Numbered from the stretch's first letter, positions 1 through 9,227 are shown. The stretch is 64,000 nucleotides of DNA from an uncultured Tenacibaculum sp. (GCA_947501615.1 CANMWK010000007.1:186001-250000), one strand, 5' to 3'. Numbers and translations: made by a program. The notes: a model not told the origin generated them from the letters alone.

Positions 1-819
1 AAATACACGATCGTTCTTTCTTCTTGGTAAAATTTTAATTTTATTAATTAGTTTTCCATTTTCATCATAAAAAGTACCTACTAATTTGAATTTATAATAG
101 CTGAAAGTATAACTAGAAATAGGAGAAAAAATATCTTTATCGGCAATAGGAACTAAATTTTTGTAAAGATTAAAATTAACATCTGCAGCTCTGTTAAATG
201 AAATACCATTGTCGCTTCCACTTACTTTCGATGCTACAATTTTTTCTCTAAAGTTTTTAGGTTTTTTTTGATACCATATTTTTGATACTGTCTCAGAAAG
301 ATATATGATACCACTTCTAGTAGAGTCTAATCCTCCTCCAAAATCACCTATTTCTTGACCTAATATTTTTTTAGGGGCATTTTTTATTTTAAATAAACCT
401 CTAGAATAAAAATCGGCTTGATATTTTCCAGATTTATTGGTGTTTTTTTCTTTGTTAGCAATAACTTTTCTGATGATTACATTGGCAGGATTTTCTTTAG
501 AAGAAATTGTTACTTCTTCTAATAATTCTTCCTCTTCCAGCATTTTCGCATTCAATTCAAAAGGAAATTGAGTTATAGTAACCTCTTTTTTTACTGTTTT
601 ATATCCTAAAAACTGAAAGACAACTGTTTGTTTTCCAGTTTTAGTAGTTGGAAGTTCATAAAAACCATTGTCATTAGTAGTAGTTCCTTGTAAGGTGTTT
701 TCTAAATAAATACTTACGAAAGGCAAAGGTTCGTTGTTTTTGTTGACCACCTTTCCTCTTATTTGTGCATAGCTTAGGCAAGAAATTAAAAAAGAAAATA
801 CTATAACAAAGTTTTTCAT
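1..819 (-). CDS. DUF5686 / carboxypeptidase-regulatory-like protein, partial (3' end off window)
   Basis: Reading from 819 leftward gives 273 open codons that run off the left edge, so only the N-terminal part is seen. It starts with a signal peptide (MKNFVIVFSFLISCLSYAQ), followed by a carboxypeptidase-D-regulatory-like beta domain of about 80 residues (IRGKVVNKNNEPLPFVSIYL, then a G-Y-K-T motif). Next comes a region typical of the flavobacterial DUF5686 family, with an ANVIIRKVI-type motif and later SKVSGSDNGISF. These proteins are thought to be envelope proteins with a C-terminal beta-barrel; their role is not established. A TATGTTTG -7 box lies just upstream. Family assignment is fairly sure, function unknown. 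Confidence 0.8.
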   Translation of the reverse strand, partial: MKNFVIVFSFLISCLSYAQIRGKVVNKNNEPLPFVSIYLENTLQGTTTNDNGFYELPTTKTGKQTVVFQFLGYKTVKKEVTITQFPFELNAKMLEEEELLEEVTISSKENPANVIIRKVIANKEKNTNKSGKYQADFYSRGLFKIKNAPKKILGQEIGDFGGGLDSTRSGIIYLSETVSKIWYQKKPKNFREKIVASKVSGSDNGISFNRAADVNFNLYKNLVPIADKDIFSPISSYTFSYYKFKLVGTFYDENGKLINKIKILPRRKNDRVF

Positions 820-844
820 AATCAATCGTTTGGTTTTTACGGGG

Positions 845-852
845 CAAACATA
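845..852 (-). promoter_or_regulatory. -7 promoter box (TATGTTTG) of the DUF5686 gene
   Basis: On the minus strand the sequence reads TATGTTTG, an exact match to the Bacteroidota -7 consensus TAnnTTTG. It lies 25 bases upstream of the ATG at 819. No clear TTG -33 element is seen at the usual spacing. Confidence 0.5.
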
Positions 853-907
853 ATTGAATTATTTAGAAATATTATTTATGAAATGTTAAAGAATTTTTGT
901 AATAGAA

Positions 908-950
908 ATGAGTACAATAGTAAAAATTGATGATTTACTATTGTACTCAT
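908..950. repeat. Perfect 17-bp inverted repeat with 9-base loop
   Basis: The arm ATGAGTACAATAGTAAA (908-924) is matched perfectly by its reverse complement at 934-950. It sits in the gene-free gap about 56 bases upstream of the DUF5686 -7 box. Neither strand has a T-run after the stem, so it does not look like an intrinsic terminator. It could be an operator, a cruciform or an mRNA hairpin. Confidence 0.75.
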
Positions 951-1313
951 TTAAACAAGGGACTATTAATACAACTACAAATAAGCTGATTTTAATGTCT
1001 TTTTGAAGTGTTTTTATTGAAGAAAATTTATAGATTAAACTTTATAATGTAAAAGAAACATTGACATTTAAAAATTAGTAACACTATTAAATTGCTTATT
1101 AAAATGTATTTCTGAAAAAATTTAGAAAAAACTATATTTTGAATTGAAAAAGTATTTCATAATTAGGGGATATTAAGGTTAATACATAATTGTTTGAAAA
1201 TCTACTAAAACTCGGGTCTACATAAAATATATAGCCACTAACGAATATACATGTAAATTAATCAACGATTACCTAAATATAAAAAATAAAACACTAATAA
1301 TCAAATAATTATG

Positions 1314-3938
1314 TTAGTTTTTCTTTTTGTTTTTCTTCTTTTTGCCAAAAAGCCCTCCTAAAACATCTTTTACAGCATTTGCAGTATTTCCTTTTTTAGT
1401 TCCTGTAGCAGAAGATTTTGAATCTTTACTTTTACCACCTAATAAACCACCAACAGCTTTATCTATAAGCTTGTTTTTTTGTTTTTGAACTAACTGATTT
1501 GTTAAATTACTAACGGCAGACTTTAAATCTGTTTTAACCGAAGGCTTATTAAAGCTACCAGAAAAGTTAGCTGTAATAGGCACCTTAACATTTTTATCTT
1601 TACTATCTAGCTTCGCTAACAAACCACTTACTTCAGATCCTAAATATTTTGCAGGAACATTAAAAGTAGCATTATAATCCATTAACTGATCGAAACTATG
1701 ACTACCACCTACTTCTATATCAATATCTTTATATTTTAAGTTGAAAGGTTTAACATTTACTTTTCCCTTATCAAAAGATAAATTAGTTTTGATATCCTTT
1801 AAGTTTAATTGTTTTAAGTCAACAAAGCCTAAGTTCTGATCCAGTAAACTCAAAGCTTTAGAGTTTTTAGGTTCTACATTAGTAGCCAAGACTTCAGCTA
1901 ATGCTTTACCTGTCATAGATGTTAAATTGGGGGTAAAATCATCATTAAGATTTCCTGCCAAGTTTAAATTAGTGTTCAATTTTCCTTGTATAACATCTGC
2001 AATTGGTGAAAGCATTTTAAATAACTCAATATTTTTAAATGAATCACTAATATTGAATGATTTTATTCCCATATTCATATCAAATACAGGTTGTTCTTTT
2101 TGAGTATTTACAGCTCCGTTTAAAGCAATACTACCGCCAAACATGTTTCCATTAACATTTTTTAGTGTAGCCTTTTCATCTTTGATAATTAATTTTCCTT
2201 TAACATTAGATAATTTCAAATTATCATATTGTACTTCTTTGGCAGAAGCATTTACAACACAATCTAAAAAAGCAGGAATTTTAAGTTTTTCCTTAGGTTG
2301 TTCCTCTTTATTTTCAGGAGTTTCTTCTTTTGTTGTAGGTTCTGATCCAGTATCAGCAACCATAAAATCACTAACTTTAAAAGAGTTAGAGTTTAAGTTA
2401 AATACTCCTTGTAGTTTTTTGTCAGAAAGTAAAAAACCTAATAAATTATCAATACTTCCCGTTGCGCTTAAGTCGCTAGATCCAGTCATTGCATTGAATT
2501 TTGAAAGTGATATTTTTTTAGGAGTAAAATCTACTTTAGCATCATTAATTTGAATCGGATTGGCAACTTCTTTACCACTAAATAAGAAATCTTTAATCTG
2601 TAAATTTCCGTTGTTTTTTATACGTTCATATTTATTATTTTGAACTGCATCAATATCGAAACTAGAACTAAGATTTGCAGTTACAATACCACTTAAATCA
2701 TTTTTTAATTCTAGAGGATATACCTTATCAATATGACTTAAATCAATTTTACCATTAACAGTTGTGCTGATATATGGATTTTTAGTTAAGTTACTCACTT
2801 TTGCATTTCCACTGAATTGATTTTCGTCAATTCTAAAGGCAAGTTTCTGAAGGTTTACATAAGTGTCATCCATATTTCCAGTCGTATTTTTTATCTGGGT
2901 ATTTATTTGGATGTTAGTAACACTTTTAGGTAAACTTGGATATTTGAAAGAAGCATTATTAGAAGCGATAGTTACATCTATTTTAGGAATAGTGGTTTCT
3001 GTAACTTTACCATCTACCTTACCAACAACGCTAAAATCACCTGTAGTCTTTACTTCTGATATATTTTTAGCATATTCTTCAGGAATTAAAGCTAAAAAGT
3101 TTTTAAAATCAGATGAAGGTGTTTTAAAGTTTACATGTATTTCTTGACTGTTATCATTATGCAATTGTACAAAACCATCAAATATTAATGGTAATTGATT
3201 AATATGTGCTTCGTTTTTTAAAAAAGAATATTTACTGTTTTCTAAATCTAAAGCTAACAATGCATTTAAATCTAAATGTTGATTGTTCACTAAGGCTTTT
3301 CCATCTTTTTCAAATAAAATATTTGTTGTAGTCTTGGTATCTAACTCCGTAGTTTTTTGAGAAAAATCACCACTTCCAGAATGGTTAAAGTCAGATAAAA
3401 CCACATCCATTTTTCCTTTATCATCATGGTATCTTAATGTTGCATTAGTAATAGCATATTTTTTTAAAGATAAGCTAAAACTACTGGTTTCACTAGTAGC
3501 TTCTTCTGTCTTTTCTTCTACTGTTTTTGTAGCATCTTTTTTAGCAATATCATAATTGGCATTACCGTCTTTATCAACATGAATTCTTACCAAAGAGTTA
3601 TCTATAGTAAAAGAGTTTATATTTAATTTTCCACTAGAAGCTTTAAAAACTTCCGTAAGTTTTAATTTTAGTTTAATAGTTTCACTATAAAGTAGAGTAT
3701 CTCCCTGAAAAGGTTCAAAATTGGTCACTAAAACATCCTTAAGTTCTACAGAAGCCTTAGGGAAGTTTTTTAATAAGCTTAAATTAGCATCAGCGAACTC
3801 TACTTTAGCATTTACATTATTATTAATAGTTTCTTTTATTAAAGCGACTATTTTATCTTGAAACATGAAAGGAATTGCAGCTAATGCAATAATTATTATA
3901 ACTATACTAATGGCGACAATTTTGAAGATTTTTTTCAT
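1314..3938 (-). CDS. AsmA-like C-terminal region protein
   Basis: This 874-residue protein has one N-terminal membrane segment (about residues 6-27), a long beta-rich body, and the C-terminal AsmA-like repeat pattern (SFNISDSFKNIELFKMLSPI, then MTGKALAEVLATN and IDIEVGGSHSFDQLMDY). AsmA-like proteins are anchored in the inner membrane, extend into the periplasm, and are linked to lipid transport and outer-membrane assembly. A low-complexity Glu/Lys/Pro insert lies near residue 535 (EETPENKEEQPKEK). The C-terminus is extremely lysine-rich (GLFGKKKKNKKKN), unusual for a periplasmic tail. It stands alone: the next gene, queG, is divergent, and the DUF5686 gene is about 500 bases downstream. Confidence 0.85.
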   Translation of the reverse strand: MKKIFKIVAISIVIIIIALAAIPFMFQDKIVALIKETINNNVNAKVEFADANLSLLKNFPKASVELKDVLVTNFEPFQGDTLLYSETIKLKLKLTEVFKASSGKLNINSFTIDNSLVRIHVDKDGNANYDIAKKDATKTVEEKTEEATSETSSFSLSLKKYAITNATLRYHDDKGKMDVVLSDFNHSGSGDFSQKTTELDTKTTTNILFEKDGKALVNNQHLDLNALLALDLENSKYSFLKNEAHINQLPLIFDGFVQLHNDNSQEIHVNFKTPSSDFKNFLALIPEEYAKNISEVKTTGDFSVVGKVDGKVTETTIPKIDVTIASNNASFKYPSLPKSVTNIQINTQIKNTTGNMDDTYVNLQKLAFRIDENQFSGNAKVSNLTKNPYISTTVNGKIDLSHIDKVYPLELKNDLSGIVTANLSSSFDIDAVQNNKYERIKNNGNLQIKDFLFSGKEVANPIQINDAKVDFTPKKISLSKFNAMTGSSDLSATGSIDNLLGFLLSDKKLQGVFNLNSNSFKVSDFMVADTGSEPTTKEETPENKEEQPKEKLKIPAFLDCVVNASAKEVQYDNLKLSNVKGKLIIKDEKATLKNVNGNMFGGSIALNGAVNTQKEQPVFDMNMGIKSFNISDSFKNIELFKMLSPIADVIQGKLNTNLNLAGNLNDDFTPNLTSMTGKALAEVLATNVEPKNSKALSLLDQNLGFVDLKQLNLKDIKTNLSFDKGKVNVKPFNLKYKDIDIEVGGSHSFDQLMDYNATFNVPAKYLGSEVSGLLAKLDSKDKNVKVPITANFSGSFNKPSVKTDLKSAVSNLTNQLVQKQKNKLIDKAVGGLLGGKSKDSKSSATGTKKGNTANAVKDVLGGLFGKKKKNKKKN

Positions 3939-4039
3939 GATACTTATTTTTAATTACAACGATTTATATTGGGGTATTATTTCAGCAATACAAAGTTAAA
4001 AGTTATGAGTAATATTGTAGTTAATAAAAAGTTTATTTT

Positions 4040-4966
4040 TTGAAAAAAGCTATAGCATATTCTCAATTGATTAAAAAAGAGGCTAAAAGACTGGGTTTCA
4101 TGTCTTGTGGTATAGCTAAAGCCGATTTTTTAGAAGATGAAGCTCCACGTCTTGAAGCATGGTTAAAAAATGGATTTCATGGAGAAATGAGGTATATGGA
4201 AAACCATTTTGATAAGCGTTTAGATCCAAGGTTATTGGTAGAGGGAGCTAAATCTGTAATCTCACTCTCATTTAACTATTTTCCTGAAGAACATCAAAAC
4301 AAAGATGCATATAAAATAGCTAAATATGCTTATGGTGAAGATTACCATCATGTTATTAAACATAAACTTTTTGAATTACTTGAGATTTTACGAAATGAAA
4401 TAGGAGAAATTAATGGACGTTGTTTTGTAGATTCTGCTCCTGTTTTGGAGCGAGCTTGGGCAGAAAAAGCAGGATTAGGCTGGAATGGAAAACATACTTT
4501 ACTAATACAAAAACAACAAGGATCTTTTTTCTTTTTAGCCGAATTAATTATTGATTTAGAGTTGGCATATGATTATCCTTTCGCAACGGACCATTGTGGT
4601 AAATGTACACGTTGTATAGATGCTTGCCCTACGGAAGCTATTTTGCCAAATAACCAAATAGACGGAAGTAAGTGTATTTCGTATTTAACCATTGAGCTAC
4701 GAGATAATATTCCAAATCAGTTTAAAGAAAAAATGGAGGGTTGGATGTTCGGTTGCGATATTTGCCAAGATGTTTGTCCTTGGAATCGTTTCTCGAAACC
4801 TCACAATGAACCTATGTTTGCTCCTAAAGAAAATATGCTGGATTTCAAAAAGAAAGACTGGGAGGAACTAACTCATGAAACCTTCAGTAAAGTTTTTAAG
4901 AAATCAGCCGTGAAAAGAGCTAAATTTAAAGGATTAACAGAAAACATAAACTTTTTAAAGGAATGA
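4040..4966 (+). CDS. queG: Epoxyqueuosine reductase QueG
   Basis: QueG reduces epoxyqueuosine to queuosine in tRNA, using cobalamin and two [4Fe-4S] clusters in the cytoplasm. The cluster motifs are visible: [12 protein letters not shown] and [10 protein letters not shown]. The mid-region [19 protein letters not shown] is a family hallmark. Length is 308 residues, normal for the family. The start is TTG at 4040: an in-frame stop (TAA at 4025) blocks any earlier start, and the next Met (residue 21) would remove part of the conserved N-terminal fold. It stands alone between the divergent AsmA-like gene and the convergent galT. Confidence 0.95.
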   Translation: MKKAIAYSQLIKKEAKRLGFMSCGIAKADFLEDEAPRLEAWLKNGFHGEMRYMENHFDKRLDPRLLVEGAKSVISLSFNYFPEEHQNKDAYKIAKYAYGEDYHHVIKHKLFELLEILRNEIGEINGRCFVDSAPVLERAWAEKAGLGWNGKHTLLIQKQQGSFFFLAELIIDLELAYDYPFATDHCGKCTRCIDACPTEAILPNNQIDGSKCISYLTIELRDNIPNQFKEKMEGWMFGCDICQDVCPWNRFSKPHNEPMFAPKENMLDFKKKDWEELTHETFSKVFKKSAVKRAKFKGLTENINFLKE

Positions 4967-5008
4967 TAATTTGAGTATCTTCCTTATGCGAATTTTTAAT
5001 TGTATTAA

Positions 5009-6022
5009 TCATAATAGTTCTTTAAGCATTTGAGCTGCTTTTTCAGCAGTAATATCACGTTGCGGCATTGCAAACATTTCATATCCTACCATAAATTTTT
5101 TAACAGTTGCAGATCGTAACAGAGGTGGGAAAAAACTCATATGCCAATGCCAACCCAAATTTATTTCATTATTCACAGGTGCTTGATGGATACCCGATGA
5201 ATAGGGGAAAGAAACATTAAAAATCTTATCATAAATACTGGTAGCTTTCTTTACAATGCTAGCAAAATCTGTGATCTCTTTAGTTGTCATATCAAGAATA
5301 TTTGAACTGGCTTTTCTGGGAATTATCATGGTTTCAAATGGCCATACAGCCCAAAAAGGAACAACTAAAACAAAACTATCATTAGTATAAACAACACGTT
5401 CATCTAATTCTAGTTCTTGCTGAATGTAAGTTTCTAATAATGTTTTTTGATGTTGTTTATAATAGTTTTCAAAGTTTTCAGTTTTTCTTTGAATAACTAA
5501 CGGGATAGATTTTTGGGCCCAAATTTGCCCGTGAGGATGTGGATTACTACATCCCATAATTTCACCTCTATTTTCAAATATCTGAATATTATTAATATAA
5601 GAAAGTTCAGCTAATGTCCCAAATTCATGTTGCCATGTACGAACAACCGCTTCAATATCTTTTACCTCCATTTTTGAAAGTGTCAATGAATGGTCTGGTG
5701 AAAAACAAACAACTTTGCAAATTCCTTGCTCACTTTTAGCTTCTAACAAACCATTAGAATACTTCAGATCTTTTACATCTTCTCTTAATGCCGCATAATC
5801 ATTTTTAAAAACAAAAGTAGAAGTATAGTTAGGATTGACTTCATTATTAGCACGGACGTTTCCTGGACATAAATAACAATTCTCATCATATGATATTGTT
5901 ATCGGTTCTATTTCATCCTCAACTTTACCTTGCCATGGACGTTTTGTTCTGTGCGGAGATACTAGTACTTCTTCTCCAGTAAGTATATTCTTTCTAATAT
6001 GTGAAGTTGTGAAAATTTCCAT
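5009..6022 (-). CDS. galT: Galactose-1-phosphate uridylyltransferase GalT
   Basis: GalT exchanges UMP between UDP-glucose and galactose-1-phosphate in the Leloir pathway. The active-site motif NPHPHGQIW is present; H164, by family knowledge, is the nucleophile that carries UMP, and H162 precedes it. An N-terminal zinc-type motif (CYLCPGN) and the C-terminal GWHWHMSFFPPLLR are also seen. Length is 337 residues, typical. It lies 72 bases downstream of galK and is probably in one leftward transcript with it. galE and galM are not in the window, so the pathway must be completed elsewhere. Confidence 0.95.
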   Translation of the reverse strand: MEIFTTSHIRKNILTGEEVLVSPHRTKRPWQGKVEDEIEPITISYDENCYLCPGNVRANNEVNPNYTSTFVFKNDYAALREDVKDLKYSNGLLEAKSEQGICKVVCFSPDHSLTLSKMEVKDIEAVVRTWQHEFGTLAELSYINNIQIFENRGEIMGCSNPHPHGQIWAQKSIPLVIQRKTENFENYYKQHQKTLLETYIQQELELDERVVYTNDSFVLVVPFWAVWPFETMIIPRKASSNILDMTTKEITDFASIVKKATSIYDKIFNVSFPYSSGIHQAPVNNEINLGWHWHMSFFPPLLRSATVKKFMVGYEMFAMPQRDITAEKAAQMLKELL

Positions 6023-6094
6023 TCTTAAGTTGCTTTGATTTGTTTAATTTTTTTGGTGCTAGTTTGTACGTAGGTAAGTAATGTAATACTTAAA

Positions 6095-7240
6095 TTAACT
6101 TTGTGTGAAACATCCTTGACAAGGATTAACTCCTATTATAGATGCTTTAATACCAAACTGTTTCAGGTAAGCAGTAGAAACAACCTCAGTATATTCATCA
6201 ATGAAATCTTGATGAATTAAATGAATAGTACAACCGCCAAAACCGCCTCCCATCATTCTAGCTCCCAAAACAAGTTGGTAAGATTTAGAAAAATCAACAA
6301 GAAAATCTAGTTCTGGACAGCTTACATCATATGAATTTCTAAGACCTTCATGAGAAGCATACATTAACATTCCTAGTGAATTTAAGTCGTTTTCTTTTAT
6401 ACTTTTTACAGCTTGTTTAACCCTGATGTTTTCTGAAATCACATAGTTACATCTTTGGTATATTGTTTCATTTAAGTCAGATTTTAGGCTGTTTAACATA
6501 TCTAAATTAACATCTCTTAGAGATGTGACTTCTGGATAGTTTTGTTGAATTATTTTGACACCTAATTCACATTCTTCTCGTCTCTTATTGTATTCACTAC
6601 TAGCTAAATTATGAGAAATATTAGTGTTAACTAAAAGTAATTTATAAGGAGAAAAATTAAAAGGTATAAGTTCGTGAGTTAATGTTTTACAGTCTAGTAA
6701 TAACAGATGGTCTTTTTCGCTCATCACTACTGCAAATTGATCCATAACTCCACATTTTGTACCTACAAAATTATGCTCAGCATCTCTAGAAAATGTAATT
6801 AAATCCTTAGATGAGAATTGTAAGTTGAATAAAGAATTCACTCCTATTGCAGTTCCACACTCTAGAGCAGCAGAAGAACTAATACCTGCTCCAATGGGTA
6901 ATTCACTATGTATAATACAATCAAATCCTGTAATCGAAGCATTTCGTTTTAGAAATTCATCAATTACCCCTAATATATAATTTTCCCATTCTATTGTACT
7001 AGGTGAAATTTTACTCAATTGAAATTGTAAAAAAGCATCAAAATTTTTGCTATATACATTACACGTTTCAGCAGTGTTATTTTTTCTAAATGAGAAGGAG
7101 ATTTTTTTGTCAATAGCTGTTGGTAATACAAAGCCATCATTATAATCAGTATGTTCACCAATTAGGTTTATTCTACCTGGTGAAAAAACTGTTAACTCAG
7201 TCTCAAAATTATCAAAATAGTCTTTATTAAGTGTTCCCAA
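6095..7240 (-). CDS. galK: Galactokinase GalK
   Basis: GalK phosphorylates galactose at C1 with ATP. Family motifs are clear: PGRINLIGEHTDYNDG (about residues 21-35, substrate binding), LPIGAGISSSAA (about 113-124, phosphate loop of GHMP kinases) and ARMMGGGFGGCTIHL (about 326-340). Length is 381 residues, normal. The start at 7240 is TTG; no in-frame ATG exists upstream before the stop near 7310. The gene diverges from the Nudix-type regulator, and the 145-base gap holds a perfect palindrome that could control both sides. It feeds galT and so completes the galactose arm of the locus. Confidence 0.95.
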   Translation of the reverse strand: MGTLNKDYFDNFETELTVFSPGRINLIGEHTDYNDGFVLPTAIDKKISFSFRKNNTAETCNVYSKNFDAFLQFQLSKISPSTIEWENYILGVIDEFLKRNASITGFDCIIHSELPIGAGISSSAALECGTAIGVNSLFNLQFSSKDLITFSRDAEHNFVGTKCGVMDQFAVVMSEKDHLLLLDCKTLTHELIPFNFSPYKLLLVNTNISHNLASSEYNKRREECELGVKIIQQNYPEVTSLRDVNLDMLNSLKSDLNETIYQRCNYVISENIRVKQAVKSIKENDLNSLGMLMYASHEGLRNSYDVSCPELDFLVDFSKSYQLVLGARMMGGGFGGCTIHLIHQDFIDEYTEVVSTAYLKQFGIKASIIGVNPCQGCFTQS

Positions 7241-7280
7241 ATTAATTTTTTTGAGCTCGCAATATAGATAAAAATTTATT

Positions 7281-7297
7281 AACGTAAAAAATACGTT
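7281..7297. promoter_or_regulatory. Candidate operator: AACGTA-N5-TACGTT palindrome
   Basis: The sequence AACGTAAAAAATACGTT is a perfect inverted repeat with 6-base arms and a 5-base A-tract spacer. It sits between the divergent galK and Nudix-regulator starts. The half-site AACGTA recurs at 7376-7381, just before the regulator start. That suggests autoregulation plus control of galKT. The link to the regulator is inference. Confidence 0.5.
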
Positions 7298-7345
7298 TAT
7301 TATTTTCCCTCAAACATCCAAGGATTTTATACCAATAAATTTGAC

Positions 7346-7353
7346 TACATTTG
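7346..7353 (+). promoter_or_regulatory. -7 promoter box (TACATTTG) of the Nudix-type regulator
   Basis: TACATTTG matches TAnnTTTG exactly and lies 32 bases before the ATG at 7386. The upstream half (TTG near -33) is not clear. Confidence 0.45.
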
Positions 7354-7385
7354 AGAAGACAAATTATATGTATCTAACGTAAAAT

Positions 7386-8081
7386 ATGTGGGAGAGAGAC
7401 TGTTATGGTATGCATGATAAAATGTATATCAGTACTGACTGTATTATATTTGGTTTTGATAATGGAGTATTAAAACTATTAATCTTTAAAAGAAGGGTTG
7501 AACCCTATATAGGTGAATATTCTTTAATTGGTAACTTCGTAAAATTAGAAGAAAGTATTGCTGCCGCAGCAAGTAGGGTTCTTTTTGAAATTACTGGATT
7601 GCAGCATGTATTTATGGAAGAGCTTAAAACTTATAATGCTGTGGAAAGAGACCCTGGTTATCGATGTGTATCTGTTGGTCAATATGCGTTAATACGAATT
7701 AATGATTACGATAAAGATTTAGTTGAAAAACATGGAGCCATGTGGTATACTTTTGATGAGCTTCCAAATTTAGTCCTTGATCATAATCAAATGGTTGAAG
7801 ATGCAATGGCTAGATTAAGAAGAAAGGCTAAATATCAACCCATAGGTTTAGAGTTACTTCCAGAGAAATTTACATTACCTCAATTACAAAGTTTATACGA
7901 GGCAATTTACCAAAGGAAAATGGACTCACGTAATTTTAGAAAAAAAGTATTATCATTTGGAGTACTAATCAAACTCGAAGAAAAAGATAAAACGAGTTCT
8001 AGGAAAGGAGCGTTTTATTATAAGTTTGATTACGAGAAATATAAAGAACTATTAGCTCAAGGAATATACTTTGTAGTGTAA
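7386..8081 (+). CDS. Nudix-type (NrtR/AraR-like) transcriptional regulator with degenerate Nudix box
   Basis: This 231-residue protein has an N-terminal Nudix-fold domain (about 14-145) and a C-terminal winged-helix domain (about 150-230: LPQLQSLYEAIYQRKMDSRNFRKKVLSFG). This is the layout of the NrtR family, which includes the arabinose regulator AraR of Bacteroides. The Nudix box is broken: where the family has R-E-U-x-E-E, this protein has R64-V65-L66-F67-E68-I69. Two catalytic glutamates are therefore lost, and hydrolase activity is unlikely. It lies divergent from galK and 17 bases before a GntR-type gene, so a role as sugar-responsive regulator of galKT is likely but inferred. The true start could also be Met9 or Met13 (7422). 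Confidence 0.82.
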   Translation: MWERDCYGMHDKMYISTDCIIFGFDNGVLKLLIFKRRVEPYIGEYSLIGNFVKLEESIAAAASRVLFEITGLQHVFMEELKTYNAVERDPGYRCVSVGQYALIRINDYDKDLVEKHGAMWYTFDELPNLVLDHNQMVEDAMARLRRKAKYQPIGLELLPEKFTLPQLQSLYEAIYQRKMDSRNFRKKVLSFGVLIKLEEKDKTSSRKGAFYYKFDYEKYKELLAQGIYFVV

Positions 8082-8098
8082 TTTTTAAATATGATATC

Positions 8099-9115
8099 AT
8101 GGATGAATTGTTTCTCAAAATACAAGAGCTCAAAGATGAAAGTTTATATTCTAAACATGAGCAATTAGTAAATGGAATTTTGAATGCAATTAACGGAGGT
8201 ATTTTAAAAAAAGGAGATCGATTACCTTCAATTAACAATATGGTAAGTGAACTTGGTTATGCAAGAAAAACTATAGTTCGCGCATATGAAGAATTGAAAA
8301 AAAGAGGGTTAGTTGAATCTAAAAATTTTAAAGGATATTATGTTTTAAATACAAACACGAAAGTAAAGTTGAAAGTGGCTCTTTTATTGTATGCTTTCCA
8401 TTCTTTTCAAGAAGATTTCTATAATGCATTTAGGAAAGAGTTGGGTGAAGCGTATCACATAGATGTATTTTTTCATCATAACAATCTTTCTATTTTTAAA
8501 GATATAGTAAACTCCATCAAAGGAAAATATGGTATGTATGCTATAGCACCGATACCAGATTTAGAGGCGCAGAAAATTTTATTACAATTCCCTTCAGAAA
8601 AATTAGTTGTCATTGACAGGTTTATAGAATTGCCTAATGAGTTTTCATTTATTTCCCAAGAATTTGAAAGATCAACCTTTTCATTACTAGAAGAGTTGTT
8701 ACCAGCTATACAAAAGTATAATGAGATGATTTTATTATATACAGATGATGCAGATTATCCTAAAGGAATAAAAAATGCTTTTGAAAAATTTACACGTTTG
8801 TATGAAATCAATGGAAAAATAGAAAAAGAATACATACAAAATTCTGTAAAAATAAATACACTGTATTTTACAATAAGAGATGCTGACTTATGGTATCTGT
8901 TAAGGGATTGTAAATTGAAGGAATATGATATAGGAAAAGAAGTAGGAATAGTAGCACATAACGATAATACAATAAAGGAAATTATATCGGGAGGAATCAC
9001 TACTATTTCTACAGATTTTAAAGAAATGGGCTTACTAGTTGCTCAGCATATCAAAGACCAATCTACAATTCATAAAATAATTTCTTTAGAGGTAAAAAGA
9101 AGGAATTCATTATAA
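8099..9115 (+). CDS. GntR-type transcriptional regulator with LacI-like sensor domain
   Basis: Residues about 10-85 form a GntR winged helix (ILKKGDRLPSINNMVSELGY, then RAYEELKKRGLVESK). The rest (about 90-338) resembles a periplasmic-binding-protein-type sensor (VALLLYAFHSFQEDFYNAF; near the end VGIVAHNDNTIKEIISGGITTIS). Proteins of this build bind a sugar or sugar phosphate and release DNA. It follows the Nudix-type gene by 17 bases and probably shares its transcript. It directly precedes the SusC operon, the likely target. The nature of the ligand cannot be read from the sequence. Confidence 0.85.
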   Translation: MDELFLKIQELKDESLYSKHEQLVNGILNAINGGILKKGDRLPSINNMVSELGYARKTIVRAYEELKKRGLVESKNFKGYYVLNTNTKVKLKVALLLYAFHSFQEDFYNAFRKELGEAYHIDVFFHHNNLSIFKDIVNSIKGKYGMYAIAPIPDLEAQKILLQFPSEKLVVIDRFIELPNEFSFISQEFERSTFSLLEELLPAIQKYNEMILLYTDDADYPKGIKNAFEKFTRLYEINGKIEKEYIQNSVKINTLYFTIRDADLWYLLRDCKLKEYDIGKEVGIVAHNDNTIKEIISGGITTISTDFKEMGLLVAQHIKDQSTIHKIISLEVKRRNSL

Positions 9116-9200
9116 TTCAACAACGGCTTTATTGTTTTTAATAATTTGTAATTAAATGCTATTTTTTTTAGCAAATTACTAAATGTGTAAAAAAATAGTT

Positions 9201-9208
9201 TATATTTG
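9201..9208 (+). promoter_or_regulatory. -7 promoter box (TATATTTG) of the SusC operon
   Basis: TATATTTG is an exact TAnnTTTG match, giving a predicted start near 9213 and a leader of roughly 125 bases before the SusC ATG. No TTG is found at the ideal -33 spacing, which fits a promoter needing an activator or a regulated one. Confidence 0.5.
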
Positions 9209-9210
9209 CG

Positions 9211-9227
9211 TGTAGCATACTGTAGCA
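9211..9227 (+). promoter_or_regulatory. Direct repeat TGTAGCA-N3-TGTAGCA at the SusC operon start
   Basis: Two copies of TGTAGCA lie exactly 10 bases apart (one helical turn), starting three bases after the -7 box. The core TAGCA also appears at 9169-9173 and as its inverse TGCTA at 9157-9161. The position over the predicted transcription start fits a repressor site, possibly for the adjacent GntR-type protein. Confidence 0.4.

Larger units (their letters stand above)
820..1313. other. 494-base gene-free gap
   Basis: This very AT-rich stretch separates two leftward genes. It holds the DUF5686 promoter box and the 17-bp inverted repeat. Between 951 and 1313 I see no open frame worth reporting, no tRNA-like fold and no hairpin with a T-run, so no terminator for the AsmA-like gene could be placed. 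Confidence 0.6.

Noticed and set aside
2143..2553. Rightward open frame of 136 codons inside the AsmA-like gene
   Set aside because: Shadow of a clear coding frame; low-complexity Leu/Ser content with no motif.
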